From Candidatus Bathyarchaeota archaeon (lineage in GTDB: Archaea > Thermoproteota > Bathyarchaeia > Bathyarchaeales > Bathycorpusculaceae), in assembly GCA_030607735.1 (NCBI GenBank), contig JAUWJK010000002.1, positions 1-39,449 of the forward strand: 39,449 nucleotides of DNA, written 5' to 3'. This document shows, piece by piece, positions 16,285 through 25,638 of this stretch (its first letter is position 1; each line of letters opens with the position of its first letter). Position numbers and translations under genes: made by a program. The notes beneath the pieces were generated by a model that saw only the letters and a list, made by a program, of their open reading frames with translations, was not told where the DNA came from and did no database searches.

Positions 16285-19200
16285 TTACCAAATTGTCCAA
16301 GGTAGATCGTTCATGTATTCGTTCAAAGAACGAATCGTTTCTCCATTATGTTCTCGTTGTTTTAATACTTTTATTAAAGCCAAAGCAAGCTCCAGATTTG
16401 TGATTACGGGCACATTAAATTCAACAGCTTGTCTTCTAATTATATAGCCATCAGTCAAAACAGCTGAAATATTTTTCTTCTTTCGTCCCATTGGGACATT
16501 TATGACTAGATCAATTTTTCTTCCTTGAAGATAATCAAGAATATTAGGTCTTGCTGTAGTTTCTTTAACCTTATGTAGAACAGAAACATTTTGTAATCCT
16601 GATTTCTGCAAAACCTTAGCGGTATTTTTTGTTGCATAGATCTTAAAGCCCAATTCTTCTAGATCTTTGGCAATAGGTACAACTCTTCTTTTAGGTTCTT
16701 CACCACCAACAGTTATTAGAACAGAACCACCTTTAGGCGGAATTCTAAATTGAGCAGATTGAATCGCCTTTGAAAAAGCATCGGCAAAGTTTTCACCAAG
16801 ACAGGCCACTTCCCCTGTACTAAGCATCTCAACACCCAAAACTGGATCCGCTCCACTTAATCTCATAAAACTAAATTGAGGAACTTTAACGCCTACATGA
16901 GAAATAGGAGGGAGCTCACATGTTGGCAAATTACTAAATTTTTTATTAAGCATAGCCAATGTTGCTAGCTCAATCAGGTTAACTCCTCGAGTTTTACTAA
17001 CAAAAGGTATTGAGCGAGAAGCTCGAAGATTACATTCAATAACATAGACTGTATCATCCTTAACAAGATATTGAATATTAAAAGGGCCTTTAATGTTCAA
17101 GGCTTTAACAATTTTATGAGTTACATCTTCAATTTTATTCTGTATGAGAAGTGAAAGAGTTTGAGGAGGAACGCTAATACTCATAGTTGCATCACCACTA
17201 TGAATTCCAGCGTTTTCTATGTGCTCAACTATTGCACCGATAATACAAGTTTCTCCATCAGAAACTCCGTCAACTTCAACCTCTTTAGCCTTGTCCATAA
17301 ATTTAGAAATAACTACTGGTTGATCACGCGAAACTTTAGCTGCTAATTTAAGAAAACTTTCTAATAAGTTTTCATCGTATGCTACTCTCATTGCGGAACC
17401 AGATAAAACATAGCTAGGTCTAACAAGCACTGGATAGCCAATTTTTTCTGCAAAACGTTTCGCACTAGCAATTGATGTTAATTTGCTCCAGCTTGGCTGA
17501 AGAATGTTTAGTTGATCCAAAAGAGCACTAAATTTTGATCTATCTTCAGCTAAGTCAATATCTTCAGCTGACGTACCCAGAATATTAACTCCAGCTTTTT
17601 CAAGCTTCATTGCTAGGTTATTAGGAATTTGTCCACCAACACTAGTAATTATTCCTGAAGGATTTTCTTTCTCATAAATGTCAAGTATTCGTTCAATACT
17701 TAACTCTTCAAAATACAATTTATCTGAGACATCATAATCTGTTGATACTGTTTCAGGATTATAGTTAATCATTATGGCCTCTTGGATATTATTTTTCTTT
17801 AAAGCCCAAATTGTATTGACTCCACACCAGTCAAATTCGACACTTGATCCAATTCTAAAAACTCCAGAGCCTAACACAATAACTTTGCCAGTATGATTTG
17901 TTAGTTCAATATCATCTTCGTCTCCACCATAAGTTAAGTATAAATAATTTGTTTTAGCAGGCCATTCAGCTGCTAAAGTATCTATTTGTTTTATTACTGG
18001 AATAATATCAGCTTGTTTTCGAAAAGCTCGAATACTCATTTCGTCACTTTGCTGACAAATAGCAATTTGTTCATCAGAGAAACCAATCCGTTTTGCTTCT
18101 CTAATGATGTCTACAGCATCAGTATGATCTAGACTCAATGATTGGAGCTTTTTTTCCATGTTAATTATGTTTTGAAGTTTATATAGAAAAAATGGGTCAA
18201 CACCGCTGAGCTGATAAATTTCTTCAATGGATATACCCAATTTCAATGCTGTTATCAATTTATAAAGACGTTCATCGGTTGGATTAGCTAAAACATTTTT
18301 TATTTGATCTATTGATTCTTTTTCTGGCTCTTCGTTGCAAACCAACCCTTTTTTGCCGTTATCTAACATTCTTGTTGCTTTTTGAAGGGCTTCTTCCAAA
18401 CAACGACCTATCGCCATAACTTCTCCAACAGAGCGCATTTGAGGTCCAATGTGGCGATCTACATTTTTGAATTTTTGCAGATCCCAACGAGGTATTTTGA
18501 TTACAACATAGTCAAGTGCAGGTTCAAAACAAGCAGTCGTAACCTCAGTTACTTTGTTGATAAGTTCGGGGAGAAGATAACCGATTGTCAGTTTGGTAGC
18601 AATATATGCTAGTGGATAACCAGTTACTTTGCTTGCTAGTGCTGAACTTCTTGACATTCGCGAGTTAACTTCTATTACTCGGTATTCTTCTGATTTCTGA
18701 TGTAATGCCCATTGAATATTGCATTCACCAACTATACCCAAATGTCGTATGGCGGTCATTGCTGATGAGCGCATTAGATGATATTCCCTATTTGTTAAAG
18801 TTTGAGATGGAGCTACAACAATAGAGTCTCCAGTATGAACACCCATAGGATCCAAGTTTTCCATATTGCAAACAATTAAACAATTATCAGCATAATCACG
18901 CATTACTTCATATTCAAGTTCTTTCCAATGACCCACATATTCTTCAACAAGCACCTGGGTTATTCTACTTTGAGCTAAACCTAGCCTAACAATTCTTTTT
19001 AAATCCTTATCATTTTTGGCTACGCCTGAACCTTTCCCACCAAGAGTATAAGCTACTCTGATTATTACTGGATATCCAATTTCGTGGGCAACTTCTAAAG
19101 CTTCATCAATTGAAGTTGCAGCTTTGCTTGTCAATGGTGGAACATTAGCTTCAAGCATTACTTTTCTAAAACGTTCTCGATCACCAGTATCCTCTATAGC

Positions 19201-19563
19201 GCTTACAGGAGTTCCAAGTACTTTAACATTATATTTTTCAAAGATCCCCATTTTTGAAAGTTCTATTCCACAATTAAGAGCGGTTTGTCCTCCAAAACCT
19301 AGAATGACACCGTCAGGTTTTTCTTTTTTAATTACTTTTTCAACAAACTCTGGAGTTACTGGAAGAAGGTAAACTTTACCAGAAAGACGAGGATCAGTTT
19401 GAATAGTAGCAATATTTGGATTAATGAGAACAGTCTCTATACCTTCTTCAGTTAGAGCTTTAAGACATTGGCTTCCAGAATAATCAAATTCAGCAGCTTC
19501 ACCAATTTTAATTGCACCGCTCCCTAAAACTAGCACTTTCCGTATCCAATCGAACTTTGGCAG
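16285..19563 (-). CDS. carB: Carbamoyl-phosphate synthase, large subunit
   Basis: Makes carbamoyl phosphate from bicarbonate, glutamine-derived ammonia and two ATP, for arginine and pyrimidines. About 1092 residues: two ATP-grasp halves (first with GSGAIKIGEAAEFDYSGSQ, second with GSGVFRIGSSVEFDWCGV), an oligomerisation segment, and a C-terminal MGS-like allosteric domain. No ATG, GTG or TTG gives the full N-terminus. The first GTG (19536) would start inside the first beta strand, while upstream codons read PKFDWIRKV, matching the family's N-terminus after its Met. The codon at the Met position is CTG (19563), one base after the carA stop, with GGAGG nine bases upstream. I therefore call a CTG start. 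Confidence 0.93.
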   Translation of the reverse strand: MPKFDWIRKVLVLGSGAIKIGEAAEFDYSGSQCLKALTEEGIETVLINPNIATIQTDPRLSGKVYLLPVTPEFVEKVIKKEKPDGVILGFGGQTALNCGIELSKMGIFEKYNVKVLGTPVSAIEDTGDRERFRKVMLEANVPPLTSKAATSIDEALEVAHEIGYPVIIRVAYTLGGKGSGVAKNDKDLKRIVRLGLAQSRITQVLVEEYVGHWKELEYEVMRDYADNCLIVCNMENLDPMGVHTGDSIVVAPSQTLTNREYHLMRSSAMTAIRHLGIVGECNIQWALHQKSEEYRVIEVNSRMSRSSALASKVTGYPLAYIATKLTIGYLLPELINKVTEVTTACFEPALDYVVIKIPRWDLQKFKNVDRHIGPQMRSVGEVMAIGRCLEEALQKATRMLDNGKKGLVCNEEPEKESIDQIKNVLANPTDERLYKLITALKLGISIEEIYQLSGVDPFFLYKLQNIINMEKKLQSLSLDHTDAVDIIREAKRIGFSDEQIAICQQSDEMSIRAFRKQADIIPVIKQIDTLAAEWPAKTNYLYLTYGGDEDDIELTNHTGKVIVLGSGVFRIGSSVEFDWCGVNTIWALKKNNIQEAIMINYNPETVSTDYDVSDKLYFEELSIERILDIYEKENPSGIITSVGGQIPNNLAMKLEKAGVNILGTSAEDIDLAEDRSKFSALLDQLNILQPSWSKLTSIASAKRFAEKIGYPVLVRPSYVLSGSAMRVAYDENLLESFLKLAAKVSRDQPVVISKFMDKAKEVEVDGVSDGETCIIGAIVEHIENAGIHSGDATMSISVPPQTLSLLIQNKIEDVTHKIVKALNIKGPFNIQYLVKDDTVYVIECNLRASRSIPFVSKTRGVNLIELATLAMLNKKFSNLPTCELPPISHVGVKVPQFSFMRLSGADPVLGVEMLSTGEVACLGENFADAFSKAIQSAQFRIPPKGGSVLITVGGEEPKRRVVPIAKDLEELGFKIYATKNTAKVLQKSGLQNVSVLHKVKETTARPNILDYLQGRKIDLVINVPMGRKKKNISAVLTDGYIIRRQAVEFNVPVITNLELALALIKVLKQREHNGETIRSLNEYMNDLPWTIW

Positions 19564-19564
19564 A

Positions 19565-20707
19565 TTAACTAGCCTCCATTAATTTCAAAAATGTATCAAA
19601 GAGAAATTCAGTATCATAAGGGCCAGGAGCTGCCTCAGGATGCCACTGAACTGCAAATACGGGTTTATTTTCGTGTTTAACGCCTTCCACTGTCTTGTCA
19701 TTAGGATTCATAAACCAAGCTTTTAGAGGAGTTTTTGGAAGAGATTCATTTTTGATTGCATATCCATGATTTTGGGTAGTTATATAACAGCGATTAGTGA
19801 TTAAATCTATTGCTGGTTGATTTTGAGAACGATGGCCATACTTTAATTTGTATGTGTCTCCACCTAGAGCTAATGTTAATATCTGAGCTCCAAGACATAT
19901 TCCCATCAAAGGTACTTTTTCAGCTAATTCGTTTATGCATTCAATTGTATTAACACAATTTTTTGGATCACCAGGACCATTGCTTATAAAAATACCATCT
20001 GGTTTGTATTCCATAACCTCTTTAGCAGAAAAATCATAAGGGACTCTTATAACATTAATTCCCCGTTTCAAGAGGTTTCTAATAATACTATACTTCACTC
20101 CACAATCAATTAAAACAATTGTATGATTACCTTTAATGTCATATTCAACAGGTGTCTTAACAGAGACCTGCTTAACTAAATCTATTAAATTAGGATCTGA
20201 AATATGCTTCACTTCTTTCAAAATGCTACCAACGCTTGGCTCATTTTCAGCTTCATAAACTTCAAGTATTCCAAGCATTACACCACGGGTTCTTAATTTC
20301 TTGGTTAGATGTCTGGTATCAATTCCAGAGATTCCTGGAATTTCTTCATCCAATAACCACTTGTTTAAAGTTTTTGTGGACGCCCAGTGATATGGTTTTT
20401 CACAAAGTTCATGAATAACCAGTCCTCTTGGTTGAATTTTTTCAGACTCGAAATAAAGGGGAATATTATAATCAAGATCTAAGGGGGGTACTCCGTAGTT
20501 GCCTATAAGTGGATAGGTTAGGGTGAGTATTTGTCCTTTGTATGAAGGATCTGTTAATGCTTCTGGATAACCAACCATAGATGTTGAAAATACAACTTCA
20601 CCTGAAGTTTTTTCTATTGATCCAAAACCTTTACCGCGAAAAATGGTACCGTCCTCTAATGCTAAAAACGCCTTTTTGTTTTTGCTTGAACTATGTACTG
20701 GTACCAA
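19565..20707 (-). CDS. carA: Carbamoyl-phosphate synthase, small (glutaminase) subunit
   Basis: Hydrolyses glutamine and channels ammonia to CarB. The N-terminal domain (FLALEDGTIFRGKGFG, VVFSTSMVGYPEALTDPSYKG) is followed by a class I glutamine amidotransferase domain from about 195. Its nucleophile is C271 in MGICLGAQ and its partners are H356 and E358 in VQWHPEA. Length 380. The start is TTG, the only plausible start codon in frame, with AGGTAG upstream at about nine bases; it gives roughly ten extra N-terminal residues. The end of the gene supplies the SD (GGAGG) for carB. It lies 13 nt after argH. Confidence 0.95.
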   Translation of the reverse strand: MVPVHSSSKNKKAFLALEDGTIFRGKGFGSIEKTSGEVVFSTSMVGYPEALTDPSYKGQILTLTYPLIGNYGVPPLDLDYNIPLYFESEKIQPRGLVIHELCEKPYHWASTKTLNKWLLDEEIPGISGIDTRHLTKKLRTRGVMLGILEVYEAENEPSVGSILKEVKHISDPNLIDLVKQVSVKTPVEYDIKGNHTIVLIDCGVKYSIIRNLLKRGINVIRVPYDFSAKEVMEYKPDGIFISNGPGDPKNCVNTIECINELAEKVPLMGICLGAQILTLALGGDTYKLKYGHRSQNQPAIDLITNRCYITTQNHGYAIKNESLPKTPLKAWFMNPNDKTVEGVKHENKPVFAVQWHPEAAPGPYDTEFLFDTFLKLMEAS

Positions 20708-20720
20708 AGCCTTATTCTAC

Positions 20721-22232
20721 CTACATTTTTGAATTTTTAAATCTTACGTTTGAAGATAAATCTGAAGAGAGATAAGAAGTAATTATTAACTCCATGTTTT
20801 TTTTAGCATCAGAGAGTTTTTGATTTAGATTTTTTAGAGTTTTTTGAGCAGCTTTGATTTGTTTCTTTTTTGCCGATAAGGCTCTTTTTACTTCAACTGG
20901 TGCAGGTCCACCTCTTACATTATGAGTACCAACAATTTTTTGTGGATTAATACAAAAAGAGATTTGTTTAGCTGAAATTTCTATTTTACAACTAGAAAAC
21001 ATTTTAGAAGTGTTTTGAATCATTTCAGGTGTTAGATCTACAAATGTTAATTTTTTAGTTATTAGCGAGTTTACCAATGTTCCTACAATTTTGTGGGCTG
21101 TCCGGAATGGTATGTGATATTCTCTAGTAAGTAAATTTGCGATTTCAGTTGCTGCTACAAAACTAGGTTTGGATTTTTCCGAGATATCAGCTATTACTTT
21201 CAAATTGGGTAATAGATTAGTCAGAATAATCAATGAAGAATCAACAATTTTGATTGAATTCCAAAGATAAGGAGTAATTTGTTGGAAATCAAGATTATAG
21301 GTTGTCGGCAATCCTTTGAGAGTTGAGGTAGCAGCAACAAAATCTCCCAAGATTCTACTAGCGTTTGCCCGTATGATTTCAAGTAATTCGGGATTTTTCT
21401 TTTGTGGCATAATACTACTAGTTGAAGCAAAATTATCTGGTAAATCAATAACACCAAAATCTGTAGAACTCCAAATAATCAGATCTTCAGATAGGCGACT
21501 TAGAGTCACTGAAATAAGAGTAAAAACAGCTATGGTTTCTATAATAAAATCTCGACTTCCCACTGCATCGATCGAGTTCTCTAAAACCTCATCAAATCCT
21601 AAGAGTTCTGCAACTCTGTTTCGATTTATCTGGAAACTTGTTGTGGCTAATGCTCCTGCACCTAAAGGACAAAGATTAACTCGTTCATATGTTTGTATGA
21701 GTCTTTGTAAATTTCGCTCTAGATTATCAATAAATGATAAGAGATAATGTGCAAATGTAACTGGTTGAGCAGGCTGGAGATGAGTATACTCCAAGATGAG
21801 AGTGTTAATATGATTTTCAGCTGTTTCAACTAAACTTTTTTGCATTTTCAGTATAATATTGACTGAATTAAGCAACTGTTTTCTAAGCAGTACACGAATT
21901 GCTGTAACAACTTGATCGTTTCTACTTTTAGCTATATGAAGATTACCCCCCACCTCTTCGCCAGTATCTTTCAATATTGATTCTTCAATAGCCATATGAA
22001 CGTCTTCACCGGAGAGAGCAGAAGGATTATCTAAAAGTTTTTTTAAGGCGCTAAGAAGAGCAACTCCATCTGATTGTTTAATTATTTCCTGCTCAATTAA
22101 CATTATCACATGAGCTTGATTAATGCGTATAGCAGCATCTGTTAGTACTAAATCATCTTTGAATGAAGATGTAAAACTAGCGACATCTTCTCGAACAGAT
22201 TTTAATCTTCCACCTCTCAACAAGTTTGACAA
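20721..22232 (-). CDS. argH: Argininosuccinate lyase
   Basis: Cleaves argininosuccinate to arginine and fumarate, last step of arginine synthesis. Fumarase/aspartase superfamily signature SSIMPQKKNP is at 272-281, with SRNDQ (103-107) and THLQPAQPVTFAHY around 150-163 as the other two conserved regions. At 503 residues it is somewhat longer than many homologues; the extra length is a Lys-rich, probably coiled-coil C-terminal tail from about 440. The TTG start has GAGGGA upstream. Second gene of the argG-argH-carA-carB operon. Confidence 0.95.
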   Translation of the reverse strand: MSNLLRGGRLKSVREDVASFTSSFKDDLVLTDAAIRINQAHVIMLIEQEIIKQSDGVALLSALKKLLDNPSALSGEDVHMAIEESILKDTGEEVGGNLHIAKSRNDQVVTAIRVLLRKQLLNSVNIILKMQKSLVETAENHINTLILEYTHLQPAQPVTFAHYLLSFIDNLERNLQRLIQTYERVNLCPLGAGALATTSFQINRNRVAELLGFDEVLENSIDAVGSRDFIIETIAVFTLISVTLSRLSEDLIIWSSTDFGVIDLPDNFASTSSIMPQKKNPELLEIIRANASRILGDFVAATSTLKGLPTTYNLDFQQITPYLWNSIKIVDSSLIILTNLLPNLKVIADISEKSKPSFVAATEIANLLTREYHIPFRTAHKIVGTLVNSLITKKLTFVDLTPEMIQNTSKMFSSCKIEISAKQISFCINPQKIVGTHNVRGGPAPVEVKRALSAKKKQIKAAQKTLKNLNQKLSDAKKNMELIITSYLSSDLSSNVRFKNSKM

Positions 22233-22261
22233 AACAGAGTTCCCTCATATGTATACTAAAC

Positions 22262-23488
22262 TTACTCTAAGTCAGTTTTAGCCTCCAAATTCTTATTGAC
22301 TTTTTGCCGTAATATATTAGCCATTTTTGTTTGTAAGCCCCATAGTTCAATAAATCCTTTGGAGTATGATTGCTTAAAACCAGTTTTTATGTTATAGTTA
22401 ACCAAGTTTTTATCATAAAGAGATAGTTTTGATGACCGACCAACAACTTGAAAACTGCCTTTATAAAGTTTCATGCGGACCTCACCTTCTACTTTTTCTT
22501 GAGATTTATTGATGAACGCTTCAAGATCTTCTCTAAGTGGATCATTCCAAAGACCTGCATAAACCAAAAAGGTCCATTGAGTATCCACACTTTGTTTAAA
22601 CATAATCTCGTGACGGGTAAGAACCATTTTTTCCAAATCTTTATGAGCTTCAAGCAATACGGTTGCAGCTGGGCATTCGTAGATTTCCCTGGATTTAATG
22701 CCGATTAATCGGTCTTCGATATGATCAATTCTTCCAACACCATGTTGTCCAGCTATTGTATTCAATGTTTTTATAAGTTGAAGTGGTTCCATGACTTCGT
22801 GGTTCAAACTAGTTGGAACACCGGATTCAAATTTTATAGTTACATATTCAGGAACATTTTTCGCCTTTTCAGGTGAAATTGTCCATTCAAACGCATCTTC
22901 AGGGGGTTCTTGATTAGCATCTTCCAAAATTCCACATTCAATTGAACGTCCCCATATACTTTGATCAATACTATATTTTTTAGCAGCTTTAGAAACAGAT
23001 ATTCCTTTTTTTAATGCATAGGCAATTTCTTCTTCGCGGGTCATGTTCCATTCCCGAATTGGCGCAATTATTTTTAAATTAGGAGCTAGTGAAGCAAAAG
23101 AAATATCGAAACGTACTTGATCGTTTCCTTTACCAGTACAACCATGAGCTAGGCCTGTGGCATTATGTTTTTTTGCAACTTCCACCATTTTATAAACGAT
23201 AAGTGGACGAGACAAACTTGTACTGATTGGGTATTTTCCTTCATATAGAGCGTTAGCTTTTATTGCTGGAAAAACATAATTTTTTGCAAATTCTTTTGTA
23301 ACATCAATTGAATAATGTTTTAAAACGCCTAATTTGTTAGCTTTTTCTGCTATTTCTTTCAAATTTTCTTGTTGGCCAACATTAACTGTAACCGTTATTA
23401 CTTCTGCTGCATATTTTTCTTGGAGCCATTTGATTAGAACAGAAGTATCTAATCCACCTGAATATGCCAACACAATTTTTTCTGTCAT
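22262..23488 (-). CDS. argG: Argininosuccinate synthase
   Basis: Condenses citrulline and aspartate with ATP cleavage to AMP. The N-type ATP pyrophosphatase loop AYSGGLDTS is at residues 8-16, followed by EVITVTVNVGQQ, then AHGCTGKGNDQVRF and the substrate-binding SIWGRSIECG. I start at the ATG at 23488 (408 residues) rather than an upstream in-frame start 45 nt earlier, because GGGGA lies nine bases before this ATG and the protein then begins MTEKIVLAYSGG as usual. First gene of the arg-car operon, divergent from the ACT regulator. Its SD lies in an inverted repeat. Confidence 0.97.
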   Translation of the reverse strand: MTEKIVLAYSGGLDTSVLIKWLQEKYAAEVITVTVNVGQQENLKEIAEKANKLGVLKHYSIDVTKEFAKNYVFPAIKANALYEGKYPISTSLSRPLIVYKMVEVAKKHNATGLAHGCTGKGNDQVRFDISFASLAPNLKIIAPIREWNMTREEEIAYALKKGISVSKAAKKYSIDQSIWGRSIECGILEDANQEPPEDAFEWTISPEKAKNVPEYVTIKFESGVPTSLNHEVMEPLQLIKTLNTIAGQHGVGRIDHIEDRLIGIKSREIYECPAATVLLEAHKDLEKMVLTRHEIMFKQSVDTQWTFLVYAGLWNDPLREDLEAFINKSQEKVEGEVRMKLYKGSFQVVGRSSKLSLYDKNLVNYNIKTGFKQSYSKGFIELWGLQTKMANILRQKVNKNLEAKTDLE

Positions 23489-23497
23489 TTTTTGCTT

Positions 23498-23538
23498 CCC
23501 CTGTTTCTTAAGAGAAATTATTCCAATTACCACAGGGG
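23498..23538 (-). promoter_or_regulatory. Inverted repeat covering the argG ribosome-binding site
   Basis: CCCCTGT (23498-23504) and ACAGGGG (23532-23538) form an exact 7-bp inverted repeat with a 27-nt spacer in the argG-regulator divergent region. On the argG strand the downstream arm contains the SD (GGGGA). If the transcript starts upstream of 23538, the 5' arm could pair with and mask the SD; if it starts within the repeat, the element could instead act as a DNA operator. Candidate TATA boxes on the minus strand are near 23570-23579 and 23544-23551, which leaves both readings open. Confidence 0.4.
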
Positions 23539-23612
23539 CATTATTCTTAAAGGTTGTGACTTTTTTGTTACATAATAAGCTTTAAGTGTACCAAACGATA
23601 CATTGTTGCACC

Positions 23613-24191
23613 ATGACTATCGCTAAAAATGTGAGAAAACACCTTCGAAACAAACCATATTTACTAGAAGCGTTAGAGAAGGGAATAGTAAATCTTAGCG
23701 AACTATCTAGACAGGTGCAAGAAGAGCTAGCAACAAAAAGCACGAGTGCTGTAAAAGCGGCTCTAAGAAGATTTGCAGAAGACCTACAGAAGCATAAACA
23801 AAAAAGAGAGGAAAAAGTTCTAGAAGTTTTAAAAAAGAGCGTATTAGTTGTTTATGATAGAAAGTCAGTAATCATTACAAGTAAAGAGATTAGTGTTAAA
23901 AACGGGATGAAAGTGGATCTTCCCGACAAGTTTGTTTACCTTTTGGATAAAAAAGATTTACCAGAAAGAGTCAATGCATTAGTCAAACATGATAATTGCA
24001 CTATGATAGTTATACACTCTCCAAAAGAGCTAGAAGCAACGCCAGGGGTAGTTGCATTTCTAACAACATTACTATCAGAACAAAAAGTAAATGTTATAGA
24101 ATTTATTTCTTGTTGGACCGAAACAATTATCGTTGTAGAAAAAAAGGATAGTTTCAAAGCTTATGAAGTTTTGTCCAACATGGTGTGTTAA
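23613..24191 (+). CDS. ACT-domain regulator of amino-acid metabolism (COG2150-like)
   Basis: 192 residues from the ATG at 23613; an in-frame start nine codons earlier would add MYQTIHCCT, which looks like leader. The N-terminal 65 residues are helical and charged, with a helix-turn-helix-like LLEALEKGIVNLSELSRQ and a long basic helix. The middle has two beta-rich repeats (VLVVYDRKSVIITSKE, NCTMIVIHSPKELEATP). The last 60 residues are ACT-like: GVVAFLTTLLSEQKVNVIEF followed by TETIIVVEKKDS. This matches the archaeal COG2150 family, predicted to sense an amino acid; the ligand is unknown. No SD is seen, and CTTTAAGT about 30 nt upstream fits a TATA box giving a near-leaderless transcript. Position before thrC and divergent from argG suggests control of one or both operons. 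Confidence 0.82.
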   Translation: MTIAKNVRKHLRNKPYLLEALEKGIVNLSELSRQVQEELATKSTSAVKAALRRFAEDLQKHKQKREEKVLEVLKKSVLVVYDRKSVIITSKEISVKNGMKVDLPDKFVYLLDKKDLPERVNALVKHDNCTMIVIHSPKELEATPGVVAFLTTLLSEQKVNVIEFISCWTETIIVVEKKDSFKAYEVLSNMVC

Positions 24192-24192
24192 A

Positions 24193-24348
24193 ATGCAATT
24201 AAATTGGTTTAATCTAGAATATCAACCCAAAAAACATTATTTAAATTTAATACAACAAAAAATCAAAAAAGATGGCAAAAAGTTTACTATCACATCTTTT
24301 AGCTTAGAAGATATAATAATATCTAAACAAGCACATTCAACAAAATAG
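24193..24348 (+). CDS. Small ORF of unknown function (51 aa) before thrC
   Basis: Starts at an ATG one base after the ACT regulator stop, in the pattern of a coupled downstream gene, and ends 27 nt before thrC. The product is 51 residues and basic (nine or ten Lys), with aromatics at the front and a Thr/Ser/Ile-rich middle (FTITSFSLEDIIISK). There is no signal peptide, membrane segment or Cys pair, and I recognise no family. It may be a small protein acting with the regulator, a leader peptide for thrC-hom-lysC, or chance. Confidence 0.45.
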   Translation: MQLNWFNLEYQPKKHYLNLIQQKIKKDGKKFTITSFSLEDIIISKQAHSTK

Positions 24349-24375
24349 AAAGATTATTTTTATGGAGAAATCATT

Positions 24376-25638
24376 ATGGCGTACCAAGAATGCATCAATT
24401 GTGGAAAAAAATACGAAATAAATGAAATAGTATACTTTTGCAAAAAATGTGGAGATCTTTTAGAAATAAAATACGATTATAACGCCATAAATAAAGCATT
24501 AAGTAAAAGCAATTGGCAAAAAGTCCCTCTTTCAGTATGGAGATATAGGGATTTTATGCCAGTTCAAGATTTCTCAAAGATTGTTTCTCTTAGTGAGGGA
24601 GGAACAGGGTTTCATACTAGCAAACGTTTAGGAAAGATACTGGGAATAAGACAACTTTATGTAAAAAATGAGGGAGAAAATCCAACAGGTTCCTTCAAAG
24701 ATAGAGGTATGACAGTGGGAGTAACAAAAGCTGTTGAACTGGGCGTGAAATCAGTGATTTGCGCCTCTACCGGCAACACTTCTGCTTCATTAGCTGCTTA
24801 TGCCGCAAGAGCGGGACTTAAATGCACAGTACTTATTCCAGCGGGAAAAATTGCTTATGGAAAATTGTCACAAGCAATGATTTACGGTGCCAAAGTTATA
24901 CAAGTACGTGGCAACTTCGATGAATCATTGGAAATTGTACTTAAACTCTCAGAAAAACACAAGGACATATACCTTCTTAATTCGATTAATCCATTTAGAA
25001 TTGAAGGACAAAAAACTTTAGGATTTGAAATTTGTGACCAAATAAATCAAAAAATGCCAGACAGGATTGTGGTTCCAGTGGGAAATGCTGGAAACATTAG
25101 TGCTATATGGAAGGGATTAAAAGAATATCACAAACTAGGTTTTTTGCGTAAACTACCTAAAATGACAGGAATACAGGCATCAGGATCAGCACCCATAGTG
25201 CATGCAGTTAAAAATGGAAGTGACACAGTTATACCTGTTACTTCTCCAGAAACGGTAGCAACAGCTATCAGAATTGGAGCTCCAGTAAGCTGGAAAAAAG
25301 CTCTAAGAGCCATAAGAGAATCAAATGGAACCGCAGAAATGGTAACTGATGAAGAAATTTTGAACGCTCAAAAGTTATTAGCTCAAACAGAAGGATTGTT
25401 TGTAGAGCCAGCTAGCGCATCTTCAATTGCTGGATTAAAGAAATTAATTGATCAAGGGGACATTGACAGAGAGGAACATGTTGTATGTGTTACAACAGGT
25501 CATGGATTAAAGGATCCAGATACCGCTATAAAAATATGTAAAAAACCCATAGAAGTAAAAGCAGATATTGAAGTTATTGAAAAGATTTTGGGTCTCAAAA
25601 AGCGTAATCCATTAGTTAATTCAGAGGTGATATCTTGA
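24376..25638 (+). CDS. thrC: Threonine synthase
   Basis: PLP enzyme converting O-phosphohomoserine to threonine, 420 residues. The N-terminus has a rubredoxin-like knuckle pair, C6/C9 and C22/C25, typical of archaeal threonine synthases. The PLP lysine is K108 in NPTGSFKDRGM; CASTGNTSASLAAYAARAG and the glycine loop PVGNAGNISAIWKG bind the cofactor phosphate. The C-terminus has CVTTGHGLKDP. ATG with GGAGA seven bases upstream. Its stop overlaps hom as TTGA. Homoserine kinase, which makes the substrate, is not in the window. Confidence 0.97.
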   Translation: MAYQECINCGKKYEINEIVYFCKKCGDLLEIKYDYNAINKALSKSNWQKVPLSVWRYRDFMPVQDFSKIVSLSEGGTGFHTSKRLGKILGIRQLYVKNEGENPTGSFKDRGMTVGVTKAVELGVKSVICASTGNTSASLAAYAARAGLKCTVLIPAGKIAYGKLSQAMIYGAKVIQVRGNFDESLEIVLKLSEKHKDIYLLNSINPFRIEGQKTLGFEICDQINQKMPDRIVVPVGNAGNISAIWKGLKEYHKLGFLRKLPKMTGIQASGSAPIVHAVKNGSDTVIPVTSPETVATAIRIGAPVSWKKALRAIRESNGTAEMVTDEEILNAQKLLAQTEGLFVEPASASSIAGLKKLIDQGDIDREEHVVCVTTGHGLKDPDTAIKICKKPIEVKADIEVIEKILGLKKRNPLVNSEVIS

